64,000 nt of DNA, from contig JAMWBK010000007.1 of NCBI GenBank assembly GCA_029953675.1, positions 496,001 to 560,000 on the forward strand, given 5' to 3'. The DNA is from Rhodosorus marinus. Its lineage: Eukaryota > Rhodophyta > Stylonematophyceae > Stylonematales > Stylonemataceae. The position numbers were made by a program, and so were the translations under genes. The notes below the pieces were generated by a model. That model was given only the letters and a program-made list of their open reading frames with translations, was not told where the DNA came from and did not search any database. Below are positions 50,152 to 60,869 of the stretch, in pieces (position 1 is the stretch's first letter; each line of letters begins with the position of its first letter).

Positions 50152-52847
50152 CGCATGTGCCAGAGATATCCTCTGGGAACTCACTGAGGAGGAAGATTTG
50201 TTTACGCTTAGTTCTCGACAGCAACGAGAAAGGTCTGTAGGAAAGAGTGAGATAACACTGGACTTGTCTAGCGATCTGAACTGTCAACTAGAAGCAAGCA
50301 GTAGATGAGGGGTCCAGCAGTATAGATAGGACAACTTGAGCGTGAGGAGGGTGGTGAAAGGGGAATGGAGACTTTCCACACCATCTGCTTCATCAGAAAT
50401 CTGAGGGTTTGGCTGCGTATCAATCAGAATCGCCCGCCGTGTGTGGGAGCTGGTCCGTAAGGGAGCAGCGGCTACGTTGGTCACCGCAGGCACGCAAAAG
50501 ACGTCTTTTAGACTCGGGGTCGGTCTACGAGTCATACTATCACTCCAAGGCGTCCGGTGAACAAAATATGCCCAAAGCTCACGATTCTGGTTTCAAGGTT
50601 GGGCTTATGGCTCTTATCCACGCCAGAGGAAAGGCTGTGCTAGAAAAAGTCGGGCCATGATGCCCAGTACCTGGACGCTACGGGCCACTGAATACTCATC
50701 CAGAATGAGATCGTCCTCGAAGTAGCACCGCTGGCAACTCGCCAGCTGTAGTAAGGTCTGGCTGACTTGGCAGGCAGAGGATGTTCTGAGGAACCTCAGC
50801 AGCGGTTTACATCAGAGCAAATTTATGGCGACAATGAAACAAACCCTGATGTTTAGCCACGACGAGCCCGTTCCACTCCCAAAAGCATGACTGGACTAGC
50901 ACATTGCCAACGTGGGCTCAAACCAATTGCAGACCAGACGCCGGGTTTGTGAAGGCACTCTGAGTGCAATAGCCTCCCTACTGTCCGAATTCACTCTCAC
51001 CATCTCCACGGAATATCCAAAGTAGCTACATCTAGCGCGCTGCGAGCATTGCCCGCCTGGAGGATACTCTGATGGAGAATCCCATGGGAGGGGGGGACGG
51101 TGCGACGGGGTTTGACTAGTGGCGGTGTAGAGGTCGACTTTCTTGTGGAGAGTCCATGTGTGGTTGTCGAGATGGTAACATCGGGAAGCCGAGGCTGGTG
51201 TCCATACATATGGTGCAGTTGATTCTGGGGGAAAAAGCTGTCGACGAGACAGGTAGTCCCCGGGGGACCCCTAACCTTGGAAGATACCAAGAAGCTCCAG
51301 GGCAACACCTTCCTGAGAAACAGGCACGGGAGAAGTGATTGAAGCTCAGCTCTGAAGACTGCCAGTGGACTGGCGTGTTCTTCCTTACGGCCATGCGCAT
51401 TTCATTATTATTATGAAAATACAATGATTCCGATTTTTTCCGTTTCTTGCAGGCGGCTACGTTTTATTTTATTTTCGAAATTCATTTCCGCCTATTGGCG
51501 AAAAGCCCTCCCACCGGTTTCATATTTCGAACTTTCCGAGGGGTGGGAAATGAATGGATGAGATTCAATCTCATTGGCTGTGGAAAGCCATTCTCCCCCC
51601 CTTCCGTCCAACATTTATTTTGACAATTATCAATTATTTCTAAATTAAAGATTGAATTTTATTTTGGATTCGTCTTAGCGTTCTGTGGATGCTTGTGAAC
51701 AGACGGGGTAAACGTTCCAATGTGCATCCGCCAACTTTGGCTACCCGTCAAATTTCAATCTGTTTTTAAAGAACTTGCTATAATCGAGCGTGATCCACTA
51801 CCGCTGCCTTGGACCCGAAAACGCCAAGATACCGACCACGATGAACAAGAAAAACGAAAAAAATTCGGTACCCGAAATAACGGAAGCTTTCAAAGATTAA
51901 AAAAATTTAGCACCTCGCGTATATTCTTCACCAATGCATTGGCCAGTTAGATTCCCACTAACCAATTATCGTCCTCAACATATCCATTCGCTCCGAGATT
52001 TATACCCCTAACCATCCGCGCCCATAAAATCCGAAGTATACAATATTACAAAATTTATTCACATATTTTCTTGCGATATCCGCAAACAGACCCACCCATA
52101 AAAAACAAAAAAATGCACCACCCTTCTTTTTCTTACACTAGACATACAAAAACATATTTGTTTATACGATACTTTTGAGGAACCCCTCCAATTCGCCAAA
52201 TTGTAGTCACTCGTTGAGAACCTCTTGCGCCTCAAATACCCAGCCACGAACAAAGTATATTTATTAAAAAAACCAATGTAAACATATAAATGAAATTTTT
52301 TATCGGGTGGGACCTTTTTTCTTCAACAAAAGTAAAGAAAGTTACGAACCAGTTTTTCATTTAGGGGTGGGAGGGCTGGGTAGAAAGGAAAGGGTAAAGC
52401 TATCGAGTACCCCTATAAAAGTAGTGTGTTTTGAGAGACGGTTTGCGTGTTTGGAGATAGAAAGGTTTATGGGAAAGTCATTGGGAAACTGGTAAGGGAG
52501 TTGTAAGGGGTGGGTTTTTGTGGTAAAATTTTATTTTGGCGGGCGGGTGGAGGGGGTTGACAACGTGTGGCAAGGAGTTTCCACTACCGTTTATGGAGGA
52601 GCGGTGGTGAAGAGGCTTTTTAAAGTTTTTTCTGTAGGTTTTCGATGGGGATAGTGAATATAATGTTTGGATCTAAGGTGAAGATGGTTGGGAGGAGGAG
52701 GGAGGAAGGGGAATTGGGATGGATTTTGATGGAGTGAAGGTGAAGTTGTTGTTGTGTTGTTTTGTACTGTATCATTAGGGTTTTTGATTTGGAGGTTTTT
52801 GTGGTGGTGTTGTATTAATTTTTTTCTTTTTTGTGTGGGTGTGTAGA
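50152..52847. other. long intergenic stretch; no gene recognised
   Basis: Short frames (50409-50660 +, 51116-51424 -, 51720-51950 +) have no motifs. 51430-51680 and 51960-52300 are AT-rich. 52300-52847 is strongly G/T-rich on the plus strand and marks the 5' flank of the next gene. Confidence 0.45.
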
Positions 52848-53189
52848 ATGTGTGAGGGTTTTGTTGGTTCTGTGCCTTTGGGTGCCTCGAGGACGAGAAG
52901 TAGGAATGAGGTGGTTTGTAGTGCTCTGCATGCGTACAAGTATTGGGCTGGTACTGCTCCGGTGAGGCGGGTTCCGAGAGGCCGTAACGCCAGGAAGAAT
53001 ATTCAGGATGCGCATGATTTCAAGACGTATATGTACTTGAGGAGACGGCTTTCGGTGTGGAGCGAGACTTTCAGGGATCGGCATGGTAGGATTCCCACTT
53101 TGACGGACGTGAAGCTCGCGAACATCGAGGGATTGGAGGATATGTTCTTACAGTACATTAACGTCCGGGACAGGCTGTGGAAGGACTAG
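52848..53189 (+). CDS. small plastid-type protein, function unknown
   Basis: Single exon, 113 residues. The N-terminus (MCEGFVGSVPLGASRTRSRN) has the Phe-containing start and Arg/Ser-rich, acid-poor make-up of the other plastid precursors in the window. The mature part holds KTYMYLRRRLSVWSETFRDR followed by HGRIPTLTDV and two helices. The pattern of a basic amphipathic helix followed by HGR-x-PT-x-x-D occurs in several unrelated proteins, so no family is assigned. The long G/T-rich upstream flank supports a real gene. Confidence 0.65.
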   Translation: MCEGFVGSVPLGASRTRSRNEVVCSALHAYKYWAGTAPVRRVPRGRNARKNIQDAHDFKTYMYLRRRLSVWSETFRDRHGRIPTLTDVKLANIEGLEDMFLQYINVRDRLWKD

Positions 53190-54149
53190 AAGCGTAGGCC
53201 AGTGTAATTCTGGTGCTTTTTTTTTCTAACTGTATGAAAATTAACCACATTGTACAGCTCAACATCTTGGCGGTGGAGTTTTTCAAGAAGGATTCGTCCT
53301 CTTGCGAAGGAGTGGGGTTCTCATTGGCGCCTTGATTCATAATCTCCTTCCTCTACATTCTCGAAAGGGCCCGCGAAAATTGTGCTCTTCCCGCTCTGAG
53401 ACGATCGGGATGGCTTCACAGTGCGCCTTCCATAGAAGAGCGAAGCGAACAGTTTCTGAGCAGGAAGTGAATTTCCGACATCTGTTTCGCACTAGGTGGG
53501 AGATGTGCTCGAGTATTCTAAGGTAGCGCATCGTCTAAGAAGCATGTAGTTGGGGGAAGAGGGGGTTCTCCATAGCAATTGTGTAACATATAAAAAGAAC
53601 ATGCGCGAAAGCCATCAATTTCTATGCTCCGCTCCCATTGAATCCGGTCAGCAGCCGAAGAGGGGCCTGGATCCAGGCTTGACATCTCAATGCAACCTAT
53701 TTTGGGCAGATGTTCTTGAGCTCGCTACTTTCTACCCGGGTTTTACGCTCGAAAACGGTGAGATAGTTGGGCTAAAACACGAGAATCGCTTCACTTTACA
53801 TCAGTGCTTGCCATTGATATTCACTCTTAAATATGTGCAAGCTTCTGGTAACCTGCGATTTCAGCTATCACAATCCCAGCAATACGAAAAAGCTCTACGC
53901 TTGAATCAGGCGCGCCATGTCCTCTCGACGATCCAGTTCCTAGCGGATCTTGAGTGAATCAAGATCACGTCATTTCGTATGAGACAAAGACGTCGAAGGT
54001 TGCCTCACGCCTGCAGTATCGAGACATATCCGCAAGCAGCGCCTTAAATCTTCGCTTGTTGGGGCTGCTGAGAACGGCTGCAAAACACCTGTTGCGCAAA
54101 CCCGCCAACCGAGCAAGAACAAAGCGATGGAGAAAATTATCACGAGAGG
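53190..54149. other. intergenic; one unassigned open frame
   Basis: An open frame from an ATG at 53601 to 53957 (+) encodes 118 residues (for example TFYPGFTLENGEIVGLKHEN) without a known motif. It is not called as a gene because it lies in the 3' overlap zone of the importin gene and lacks a G/T-rich flank. Confidence 0.35.
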
Positions 54150-57011
54150 TCAGAATCCCAGAGTTTGGAGCGGGCCCGCGGGTAGTTCAAGATACCTCTC
54201 CAGAAGAATTTTTTCCTCCTTTTGTATCCACGAGACTGGTACCCCATCCATGTCCAGAGCAGAGACGATGGCGGCGATGGCATCGAACTCTTCGCTCGAG
54301 TTGAAAACGACGGCCATTAAGACTTCAGCGGAGGCGGCTGGACAAACGTTGGCGTACAGGAGGCAAAAGACACGAGTTCTGGTTAGCACAGATGAGAACA
54401 AACTTCTTGGCTCAAAAACTTTCAGCCGAGCACCAAAAGCAAAACCCTGATTGAGACCCCTACCTTCCAATCGACGCGACTTCACGCTTCCGGAAACAAC
54501 CAGTAGGCTTTGCAAAAGAAGCGCACCGTGCTTTGCGAGGAACGGCGATACGTGACTCTTGATGACTCCGCTATGGTACATCAGACTTCTCCACCACCGC
54601 AACACCTCCTGAGCGTTTTGTACCGGAACGTGGTTGAGAGCCAGTATTCCAATCTGCGCGAGATCCGAAAAGTTCGTCGCCAGCGCTTCAGGAGTGTGGG
54701 CCAGCGTCGTCTGGAGCACGCGGAAGATTCCGTCCAAAAGCTCGCCAGAGATCGTGCAGTCTGGTACAGCGAGGAGCTCCTTGGCCGCGGTCACTGTCTT
54801 GGACACGGACAGTGTAACCGAGGACACACCGGTTGGGGTAGCATCAGAGCAAGCAACTACTGCCTCACTTTGCACTCGGAGCCATCGCGGTTCAGAGCCC
54901 CTGGAGCTCAGAAAGGCATCGGCAACGAGTTGTAGCACTGCTGAGGCTACTTCTCTGTTTGGAGGGCCCCGCTTGGTCTCATCATCGGAGATCCGACCAG
55001 CAACTGCAACTTCTAGAAGGCCGCACAGACTGTCCACCAGGTGAAAGTCTTCTCGAGCCCAGGAGGACATCGCGATAACCGAGACAGGTTCGGAAAGGCC
55101 CCTAATCACCTGAGCGGAGGCCTCCGGGTTATTGAAGGACCGCAACACAGCCGCGAGGGTAGCCAACGTCAACCCAAGCTTCGCTCTTGCCAAAACGTTG
55201 TCCATGGCACCAGTAAAGCTCTGCACTCTCATCGAAAGCGGCGTAACAATACCCTCGATGGCCGAGGATTGCGCTTCGCTCGTAGGCAGCTCTCCAGCAG
55301 CCGTCCCAAGAGCACTGGCAATGTTAGTGGAAGCAGTAACGGACAAAGCGTCCATTTCTTTCACGAACAGGGTCAAAAGCTCGTCGCAGTGCGGCATAAG
55401 TCGATTCGGGGAGATTTGTGCTACCGCGTACAGCGCTGAGGAGGCCGAATTCGGCTCTAGCCGTAGGACTTTTCCCAAATTCTGCATGCAGATGGTGAAT
55501 AGCGCGTCATCCTGGGCTATCACCTGCGCGTAGTTCTGAACGAGCATCATGCCTGTCTTAGCCAACTGGAGGGGAAGATTTGCCTCGTACCGCTTGGACA
55601 GAGGAATCTTCAGTGCGCGATTCAGGCTTTCAAGGGCATGGGGAGCAAACTGCGACGAGTCTTCGCCTTCTCCTCCCACAGCTAACGCAAATAGTACTGC
55701 CTCCTGCTCCTCTGGATGGGCTTGATACCGGGTTTCATCTGCAACCTCGGCTAAAAGCGGAATTACACATTGTATGTACACATCCGTTCCCATTGCTATG
55801 CACGCCTCCAGCAAGGCGTCCTGTAGAAACGTTCTCACGTGCATCGCTTCATCTACAACAAGCTCATCACTCCAAAAGGAAGTATCCGTTTCCGGTGGTA
55901 GTTTACACCACGTGATAATCGTCTTCACCGCGTGCGGCAGCTGATCCGTCACGGCGTGAACGGAGGAAGATTCTTCCCTCAGAGCCGCCGCGCTGGCTGC
56001 TAAAATGGTCCATCCATCCACTGCCGCAATACCAACACTTCTCCGAGGGCTTTGCAAGCAGTTCAAGAGGAGCTCGACCAAAACTGCTGCGGCTTCTAGC
56101 CTGTCTATGGATTCATTCCTCAGTAAACCCTCAATATTTCCTTCCGCCGCCGCGGCGCAAGTCACGGCTATGACGTGAGCCTGAACGCTTTCCATACCCG
56201 TCTCGTTCATGACAGCCCGCAGTGCCTCACACATTCGTACAATGGCTGATGCGCCAACGTCGCCATCGGCCAAGTCCTCCTCCAGCGCCTCACCAGCCGC
56301 TTCGCACAGCTCCGGATCACGAACAGCGCTGCACAGGATATCGATCAATGCGCCCCTAGCCGCATGCGCCCGCCATAGACGCAGACACCGCACCGCAGCG
56401 AGCTTTTGTGTCGCGCTCGAGTCCGGTTTCGACAGAACCGAGCTGGCCTCCCCAACCGCGTGCTTGCACTGATCCTTTGCGAAATCCCTTCGCTCTTTAT
56501 CCCTGTCCGCCGAGCCGCTGGCACTAGCATCCCATTCCTGAATGAGCGCACCAAGCATCTCGCACTGTACATCGACGGTTCGCGCAGCCGCCATCGCTGC
56601 CTGCCAAGCTGACGGCCTTTCTTGAGAGCTTACTCTCGCAACGCATATACCAGCTGCCGTGCAGGAGCTTTCTACCGCGACCGACAAGCCCTTTGTCGCA
56701 GCGGCGGTCATTACCATGAGCGCGAGGTTAAACGCACCGACCCTATCATGTTCGGGGATCGAACTCCAAAGGACTCGAATCTTCTCCTCGACAGCCGTAG
56801 CTGCAAAGTGAAGCGCTATCGGCGGAGCATTCTTGTTAACCGCCACATCAGACGCGATCTTCCATATCGCACTGCTGCTCCGAACGTTTCTCAGGAACGC
56901 ATCAGCAGAAGCAATCTGCTCCGGCGCAGAGGTCGGCGTCACAAGGACCTCGAGAGCCGAATAAACCCTTTCAGCATCCCCCGGATTCGCCCCCGCAGCC
57001 TCGCCACTCAT
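54150..57011 (-). CDS. transportin-3/importin-13-like karyopherin beta
   Basis: Nuclear transport receptor made of HEAT repeats. The N-terminus has the importin-beta type RanGTP-binding start: ALEVLVTPTSAPEQIASADA, then FLRNVRSSSAIWKIASDVAV, then PIALHFAATAVEEKIRVLWS. The rest is Ala/Leu-rich helical repeats to the end. The layout and a spliced length of about 911 residues fit TNPO3/MTR10, importers of SR splicing factors; importin-13 is the alternative. A likely intron at 54463-54338 (GTAGGG donor, GTCCAG acceptor) is 126 bases long with no stop, so the frame is open either spliced or retained; splicing gives LEA-SAEVLMAVVF. I chose the ATG at 57011; another at 57047 is in frame. Confidence 0.75.
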   Translation of the reverse strand: MSGEAAGANPGDAERVYSALEVLVTPTSAPEQIASADAFLRNVRSSSAIWKIASDVAVNKNAPPIALHFAATAVEEKIRVLWSSIPEHDRVGAFNLALMVMTAAATKGLSVAVESSCTAAGICVARVSSQERPSAWQAAMAAARTVDVQCEMLGALIQEWDASASGSADRDKERRDFAKDQCKHAVGEASSVLSKPDSSATQKLAAVRCLRLWRAHAARGALIDILCSAVRDPELCEAAGEALEEDLADGDVGASAIVRMCEALRAVMNETGMESVQAHVIAVTCAAAAEGNIEGLLRNESIDRLEAAAVLVELLLNCLQSPRRSVGIAAVDGWTILAASAAALREESSSVHAVTDQLPHAVKTIITWCKLPPETDTSFWSDELVVDEAMHVRTFLQDALLEACIAMGTDVYIQCVIPLLAEVADETRYQAHPEEQEAVLFALAVGGEGEDSSQFAPHALESLNRALKIPLSKRYEANLPLQLAKTGMMLVQNYAQVIAQDDALFTICMQNLGKVLRLEPNSASSALYAVAQISPNRLMPHCDELLTLFVKEMDALSVTASTNIASALGTAAGELPTSEAQSSAIEGIVTPLSMRVQSFTGAMDNVLARAKLGLTLATLAAVLRSFNNPEASAQVIRGLSEPVSVIAMSSWAREDFHLVDSLCGLLEVAVAGRISDDETKRGPPNREVASAVLQLVADAFLSSRGSEPRWLRVQSEAVVACSDATPTGVSSVTLSVSKTVTAAKELLAVPDCTISGELLDGIFRVLQTTLAHTPEALATNFSDLAQIGILALNHVPVQNAQEVLRWWRSLMYHSGVIKSHVSPFLAKHGALLLQSLLVVSGSVKSRRLEGRGLNQGFAFGARLKVFEPRSLFSSVLTRTRVFCLLYANVCPAASAEVLMAVVFNSSEEFDAIAAIVSALDMDGVPVSWIQKEEKILLERYLELPAGPLQTLGF

Positions 57012-58243
57012 CCTCAAGTCTCCTTCAAGCAACCCCAAACCCTCCAAAAACTAACCCGCTCCCATCTTCCAAAATCCACACCCCTCCCCCCCCCCAAGTA
57101 ACCTCGGGTACTCCAATCTTCTGATCAAATCATCAAGACCAGGTTTCTCAAATCTTACTCCTTAATCCATCCCACCATACATCGACAACTATACCCAAAG
57201 CTCACACTCATTCACACCATCCCCATTAGCCACTATGGCCTTAACTCCATTGCCGGAAACCCATCCCCAACAGCAGTTTGACAAACCCGCCGTCAAAAAA
57301 ATTAACAAAACATAAGTGTCCCATTCCAAACAAAAAACCAAAGAAATTCCACAAAACAGTTTCCCAAAAAATCCAAAATTTTAGCCATTAAGAAAGTCGA
57401 TGATTCTCAAAAAAAACCCTGTCCCAAATTTTTGCCACCGGGACAATGGGCAAATTGGGACAGGTTTTTTGAGGGTTATGTAAGAGTGTGTTGTGGTTGT
57501 AGATCGGCTTTGATGGACTGCGATCAGTTGTGGAAGCGCTTCTGAAGATCCTTGGAACATTTTTTGGGTATTGAAGAGATTACCCTTTGTATTTTTGTCC
57601 AGAAGTCCTTTAAAAACTTGACTGTGGACCCTGTCGCAGTGGGTTTGGTTTTATTGGTCCCGTCTGCTGGTTGCTGCTTTTGGCGCTGGTCGATGCTGGA
57701 GCTTTAACACCCGTTTGATCGGCTGTAGAACTTTGTTTAGGATTCCCCGTCCTGTAAGTTTTTCAGACTGTCCTCTTTCCCGTTTCTTAGCCAGGCTACC
57801 GTAGCTTTGAGGAGGTCGATGCACAGACTGGGACACGGCGTGCCCGGTTTGTAGATCCTTTGTAGATGGCTGTTGTTGACCTCAGATAGCCAACGTTTAT
57901 TTGTGGAATCGTTTCTGAATATCGTTGATGCATCCTATGGCGTGTCCTATACCTACTTTCTCACCCAAATACCGCGCCAACACAAGATGATTTGGACATT
58001 ATTTGAACCGGTGTTCGGGATTTATGCTGGAGTGAGGATAGATGTGCACTGGAGCGCGTGCAGGGTGAGGTTAAAGCTGCAGTTGTCCATTTGCGAGTGT
58101 TTTTGGGCGATTTGAGCTGGACTTGCCGATTGTTGTTCACCTGATAGTAGCGATGAATGCTTTTGGTTCTTAAGGAGCAGCTAGATTGGTTTCTGTGGAT
58201 AGTTGCGACCCATCTTCCCGGATCCTGACACGTTGAGTACAGG
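57012..58243. other. intergenic; divergent 5' flanks of importin and SETD9-like genes
   Basis: 57050-57300 is C/A-rich (promoter side of the minus-strand importin gene). About 57420-58243 turns G/T-rich toward the plus-strand SETD9-like gene. No gene seen between them. Confidence 0.5.
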
Positions 58244-59336
58244 ATGGCTCTAGCTTCTATCTACCAGCGTTTTGTGGCGCCGTCACTTGACCTCTTCCAG
58301 CGTCCTGCGTTTAAAGCTGCTTTGGATTCAAGAATGTACCAGATGATCACCGGTGTCGACCCCAACGAACTTGTTCACCCGGATGATGTCCGAGATTTTG
58401 TGAGCAATGCGATTCTGCAACAGAGTGTACGTCTGGCGAATTCTCAACGAGATGCCACACATCTGGCACCACCGCTGACACCGTTCTTCCTGCGAAGCGA
58501 AAACGAAAAGGCCAAGTTCCAGCGATCGTCGAAAGTTATCGACGAACCTGTGGAGGTGTCTGCCGAGCTGCAAAAGCGGTTGTTGGACATGAACGGCTTT
58601 CTCGTTCACAGACGGAAATCTACAATCGAGAACGCTGGATGGGGGCTTTTCATGGAAGGATCGGTACCACCTGGGACGGTTATCGCGTTCGTGCCTGGAA
58701 CGGTCTACGCAATTGACCAGCTCCAGAGTAAGCTGATCCACTGGAATTATACTCTCCATGAGCTGCCTCAAAAACGACGCACTAAGTCCTAAGCTGTTCC
58801 GACCTCCCTCGCACTCCTGTTGTTTAGGTATTCCTGGATATCCCAATCTTCTTCGCCCAAAGTTAACGATGTCGGTGGGGCTCGACGGGACATTGATCGA
58901 CTCGGACGATGATCTCGGTATGGAAATGTACACTGATCTAGAATGGCACAAGAAGGACAAGCCGAATCCGTACTGGATTCTCCAGAATTCCTATGCATCA
59001 GGTCACTTCGCAAACCACCCACCAAAGAATGGAATCCACAACTGCTGCAGTTTTTCCGTCAGGTTCGGCCTGGAAGAGCGCAACTTTTTGAAGAACTTGC
59101 TTCCTTATGTACAGTGCCGGAAAACGCGAAACTTTAACTACATTCGCAAGTATTTCTTGATGATCGATGCGAACGTAATCCCCGGGATCGTACTTGTATC
59201 AACGACGGACATTAACGATGGAGACGAAATCTTTCGCAACTACCAGTTTAACCCGAAGATCCCCAAAGAGAAAGTGCCAGACTGGTACTGGGATCCCGAT
59301 CCCGCGCTCACAGAGCTTCGATGGGAATCAAGGTAG
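58244..59336 (+). CDS. SETD9-like SET-domain protein
   Basis: Putative lysine methyltransferase. Two exons, 58244-58727 and 58828-59336. After a helical N-terminal part the SET domain starts with HRRKSTIENAGWGLFMEGSV, PPGTVIAFVPGTVYAIDQLQ, then SIPGYPNLLRPK, GLDGTLIDSDD and, near the end, CVVLVALRDINQGEE-like IPGIVLVSTTDINDGDEIFR with NYQF. The same order (PGTVY, LDGVLIDGND, DINQGEELFSNY) is found in animal SETD9. The usual NH-x-C motif is replaced by a looser NGIHNCCSFSVRF stretch, so catalysis is unproven. The stop is at 59334. Confidence 0.8.
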
Positions 59337-59524
59337 GCAACTCAGAACCAGCGGAACGAGGTTTGCCGGGTTGTTGGTTGCTGTGATTCCAGAGTCCTGT
59401 CTTGTAGTGCCGAAAGCATACACCATGAGACACCCATTCTCACCTGCATCGTCTGAGCTGACGTGGATCCTCAGCCATTGTCCAAACTACTTGACCAAAG
59501 AAAAACGTGGGCCTTGGAACCATT

Positions 59525-59650
59525 CGAAAGAATGTTCCGGCGAATGTTCCGGTGAATGTTACGGCGAATGTGGCGAATGTTCCAGCGAATGTTCCAGCGA
59601 ATGTTCCGGCGAATGTTCCGGCGAATGTTCCGCCGAATTGTCCCAGTAAT
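59525..59650. repeat. 12-bp GAATGTTCCGGC minisatellite
   Basis: About nine tandem copies of gaatgttccggc with small changes, one shortened (gaatgtggc), starting about 190 bases after the SETD9-like stop codon. Isolated copies recur at about 59695 and 59820. Any protein read through it is a periodic artefact. Confidence 0.95.
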
Positions 59651-60012
59651 TTTTCTGCCAAAAGTTGAAATGACTGTGTAATTGGCCACTCTGGCGAATG
59701 TTCCGGTGGCCGTTCAAGGCCGTGGTCAAGTGAAAGTAATATTGGCCTGTGTCGGCCACTGTTCAAGCCAGTGTTCCTTCGTAAATTTCAACGGGTTGGG
59801 CCCGGCCAAGTTTGGGGCGAGTATTCCGGCGATTGCTACTATACATTTTGGAGAGTTCCAATCCGATGACCTCATCAACTGGAAACGTCCATGTTCTCGA
59901 CTCTGAGATGTTCTAGTTACAGTTCCATAAGTTTTGTGCAGCTTTGATACAATAAAAACAAAAATATATGATTAGCAGGACTACTGTTGCCACAAGAAGC
60001 AACGAGGCTCGA

Positions 60013-60869
60013 TTAGATGTAGAAATCATTGTTCACCGCCTCCTTTGAGGTTGAGGCTTCGTCTGTATCACCCGAACCTCCTCTCCGACGATGTGCCTCC
60101 GGTGGTTGGCTTGGTTGCTTCTGAAGGAACACTCCTCGAAAAAAGCTTTGTAGTCTGTTCTCGATGCCACTACGCTCTTGTGATACTTCCTCAAGAAACT
60201 TGGCTTCTTCTGGTTCATGTTCGTTGCTTGACGCAAGGCTATCATCCGTCCTAACGTCAGAACCATCCGCCAGCCGAGCTTGTTCCGCTGCGTCGAAGAC
60301 GACATCTAGCCGTTCTGTTATTTCCACACGAGTAAGGGCCAACGGGAGTGACAAAGGTAAGCGAAGAAAAAATGAATGAATAATGGGCGTTTCCGTGATG
60401 GATTCTGTCAGAATTCGGAGGGGGGCGGAGTCGACGCCTTACGTTGGAGAGCGCCAATAAGCTCCTTTAAGTCAGCTTCCACCTCCATTAGCCTGGAAGC
60501 AGTCACGTCCTGGACCTCGCCGTTTACGAGCTCACGCAAAAACTGCCTTCCGTGTTCCATCTCCTTCTCGAGGGCATCTGCGAAGAGCTCGAGGGTCTCA
60601 TCCTCGAACTTCTTAAGCCAATCCGTGACTGCGCGGGATTCAATGTCAGACATCCCCGAGTTCCCGTAGAATAGGGCCTCCTCAGCTTCCATCTCCACTT
60701 CAAAGGAGATATCCTTCTCTGTCAAGTACTCGCCAGCCGGTGGATACTTGAGCTCGTCAAACTCTACAGTATCGGCTGGAAGATTCCATTTCCGTCTTCT
60801 AGTTCTTCGCCTGCCATAACTCATAGGAACAACGAGCTGGATCTCTTCCACAGTAATAGCTTTTACCAT
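60013..60869 (-). CDS. acidic coiled-coil protein, function unknown
   Basis: Two minus-strand exons, 60869-60443 and 60314-60013, join in frame through a 128-base GT-AG intron and give 242 residues. I do not recognise the family. After MVKAITVEEIQLVVPMSYGR and a basic patch (RRRTRRRKW) comes a long charged helical region (WLKKFEDETLELFADALEKE, then LMEVEADLKELIGALQQRLD) with coiled-coil character, then a polar tail ending NDFYI. The frame also opens upstream to an ATG at 60914. Codon use resembles that of the recognised genes, which supports a real gene. Confidence 0.65.

Noticed and set aside
53601-53957. 118-codon plus-strand open frame as a gene
   Set aside because: No motif, no G/T-rich flank, and placed in the 3' zone of the importin gene; left as a note only.
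59194-59766. Cys/Gly/Glu-repeat and Asn/Arg-repeat proteins over the minisatellite
   Set aside because: The periodic sequences arise from the 12-bp repeat in every frame on both strands.
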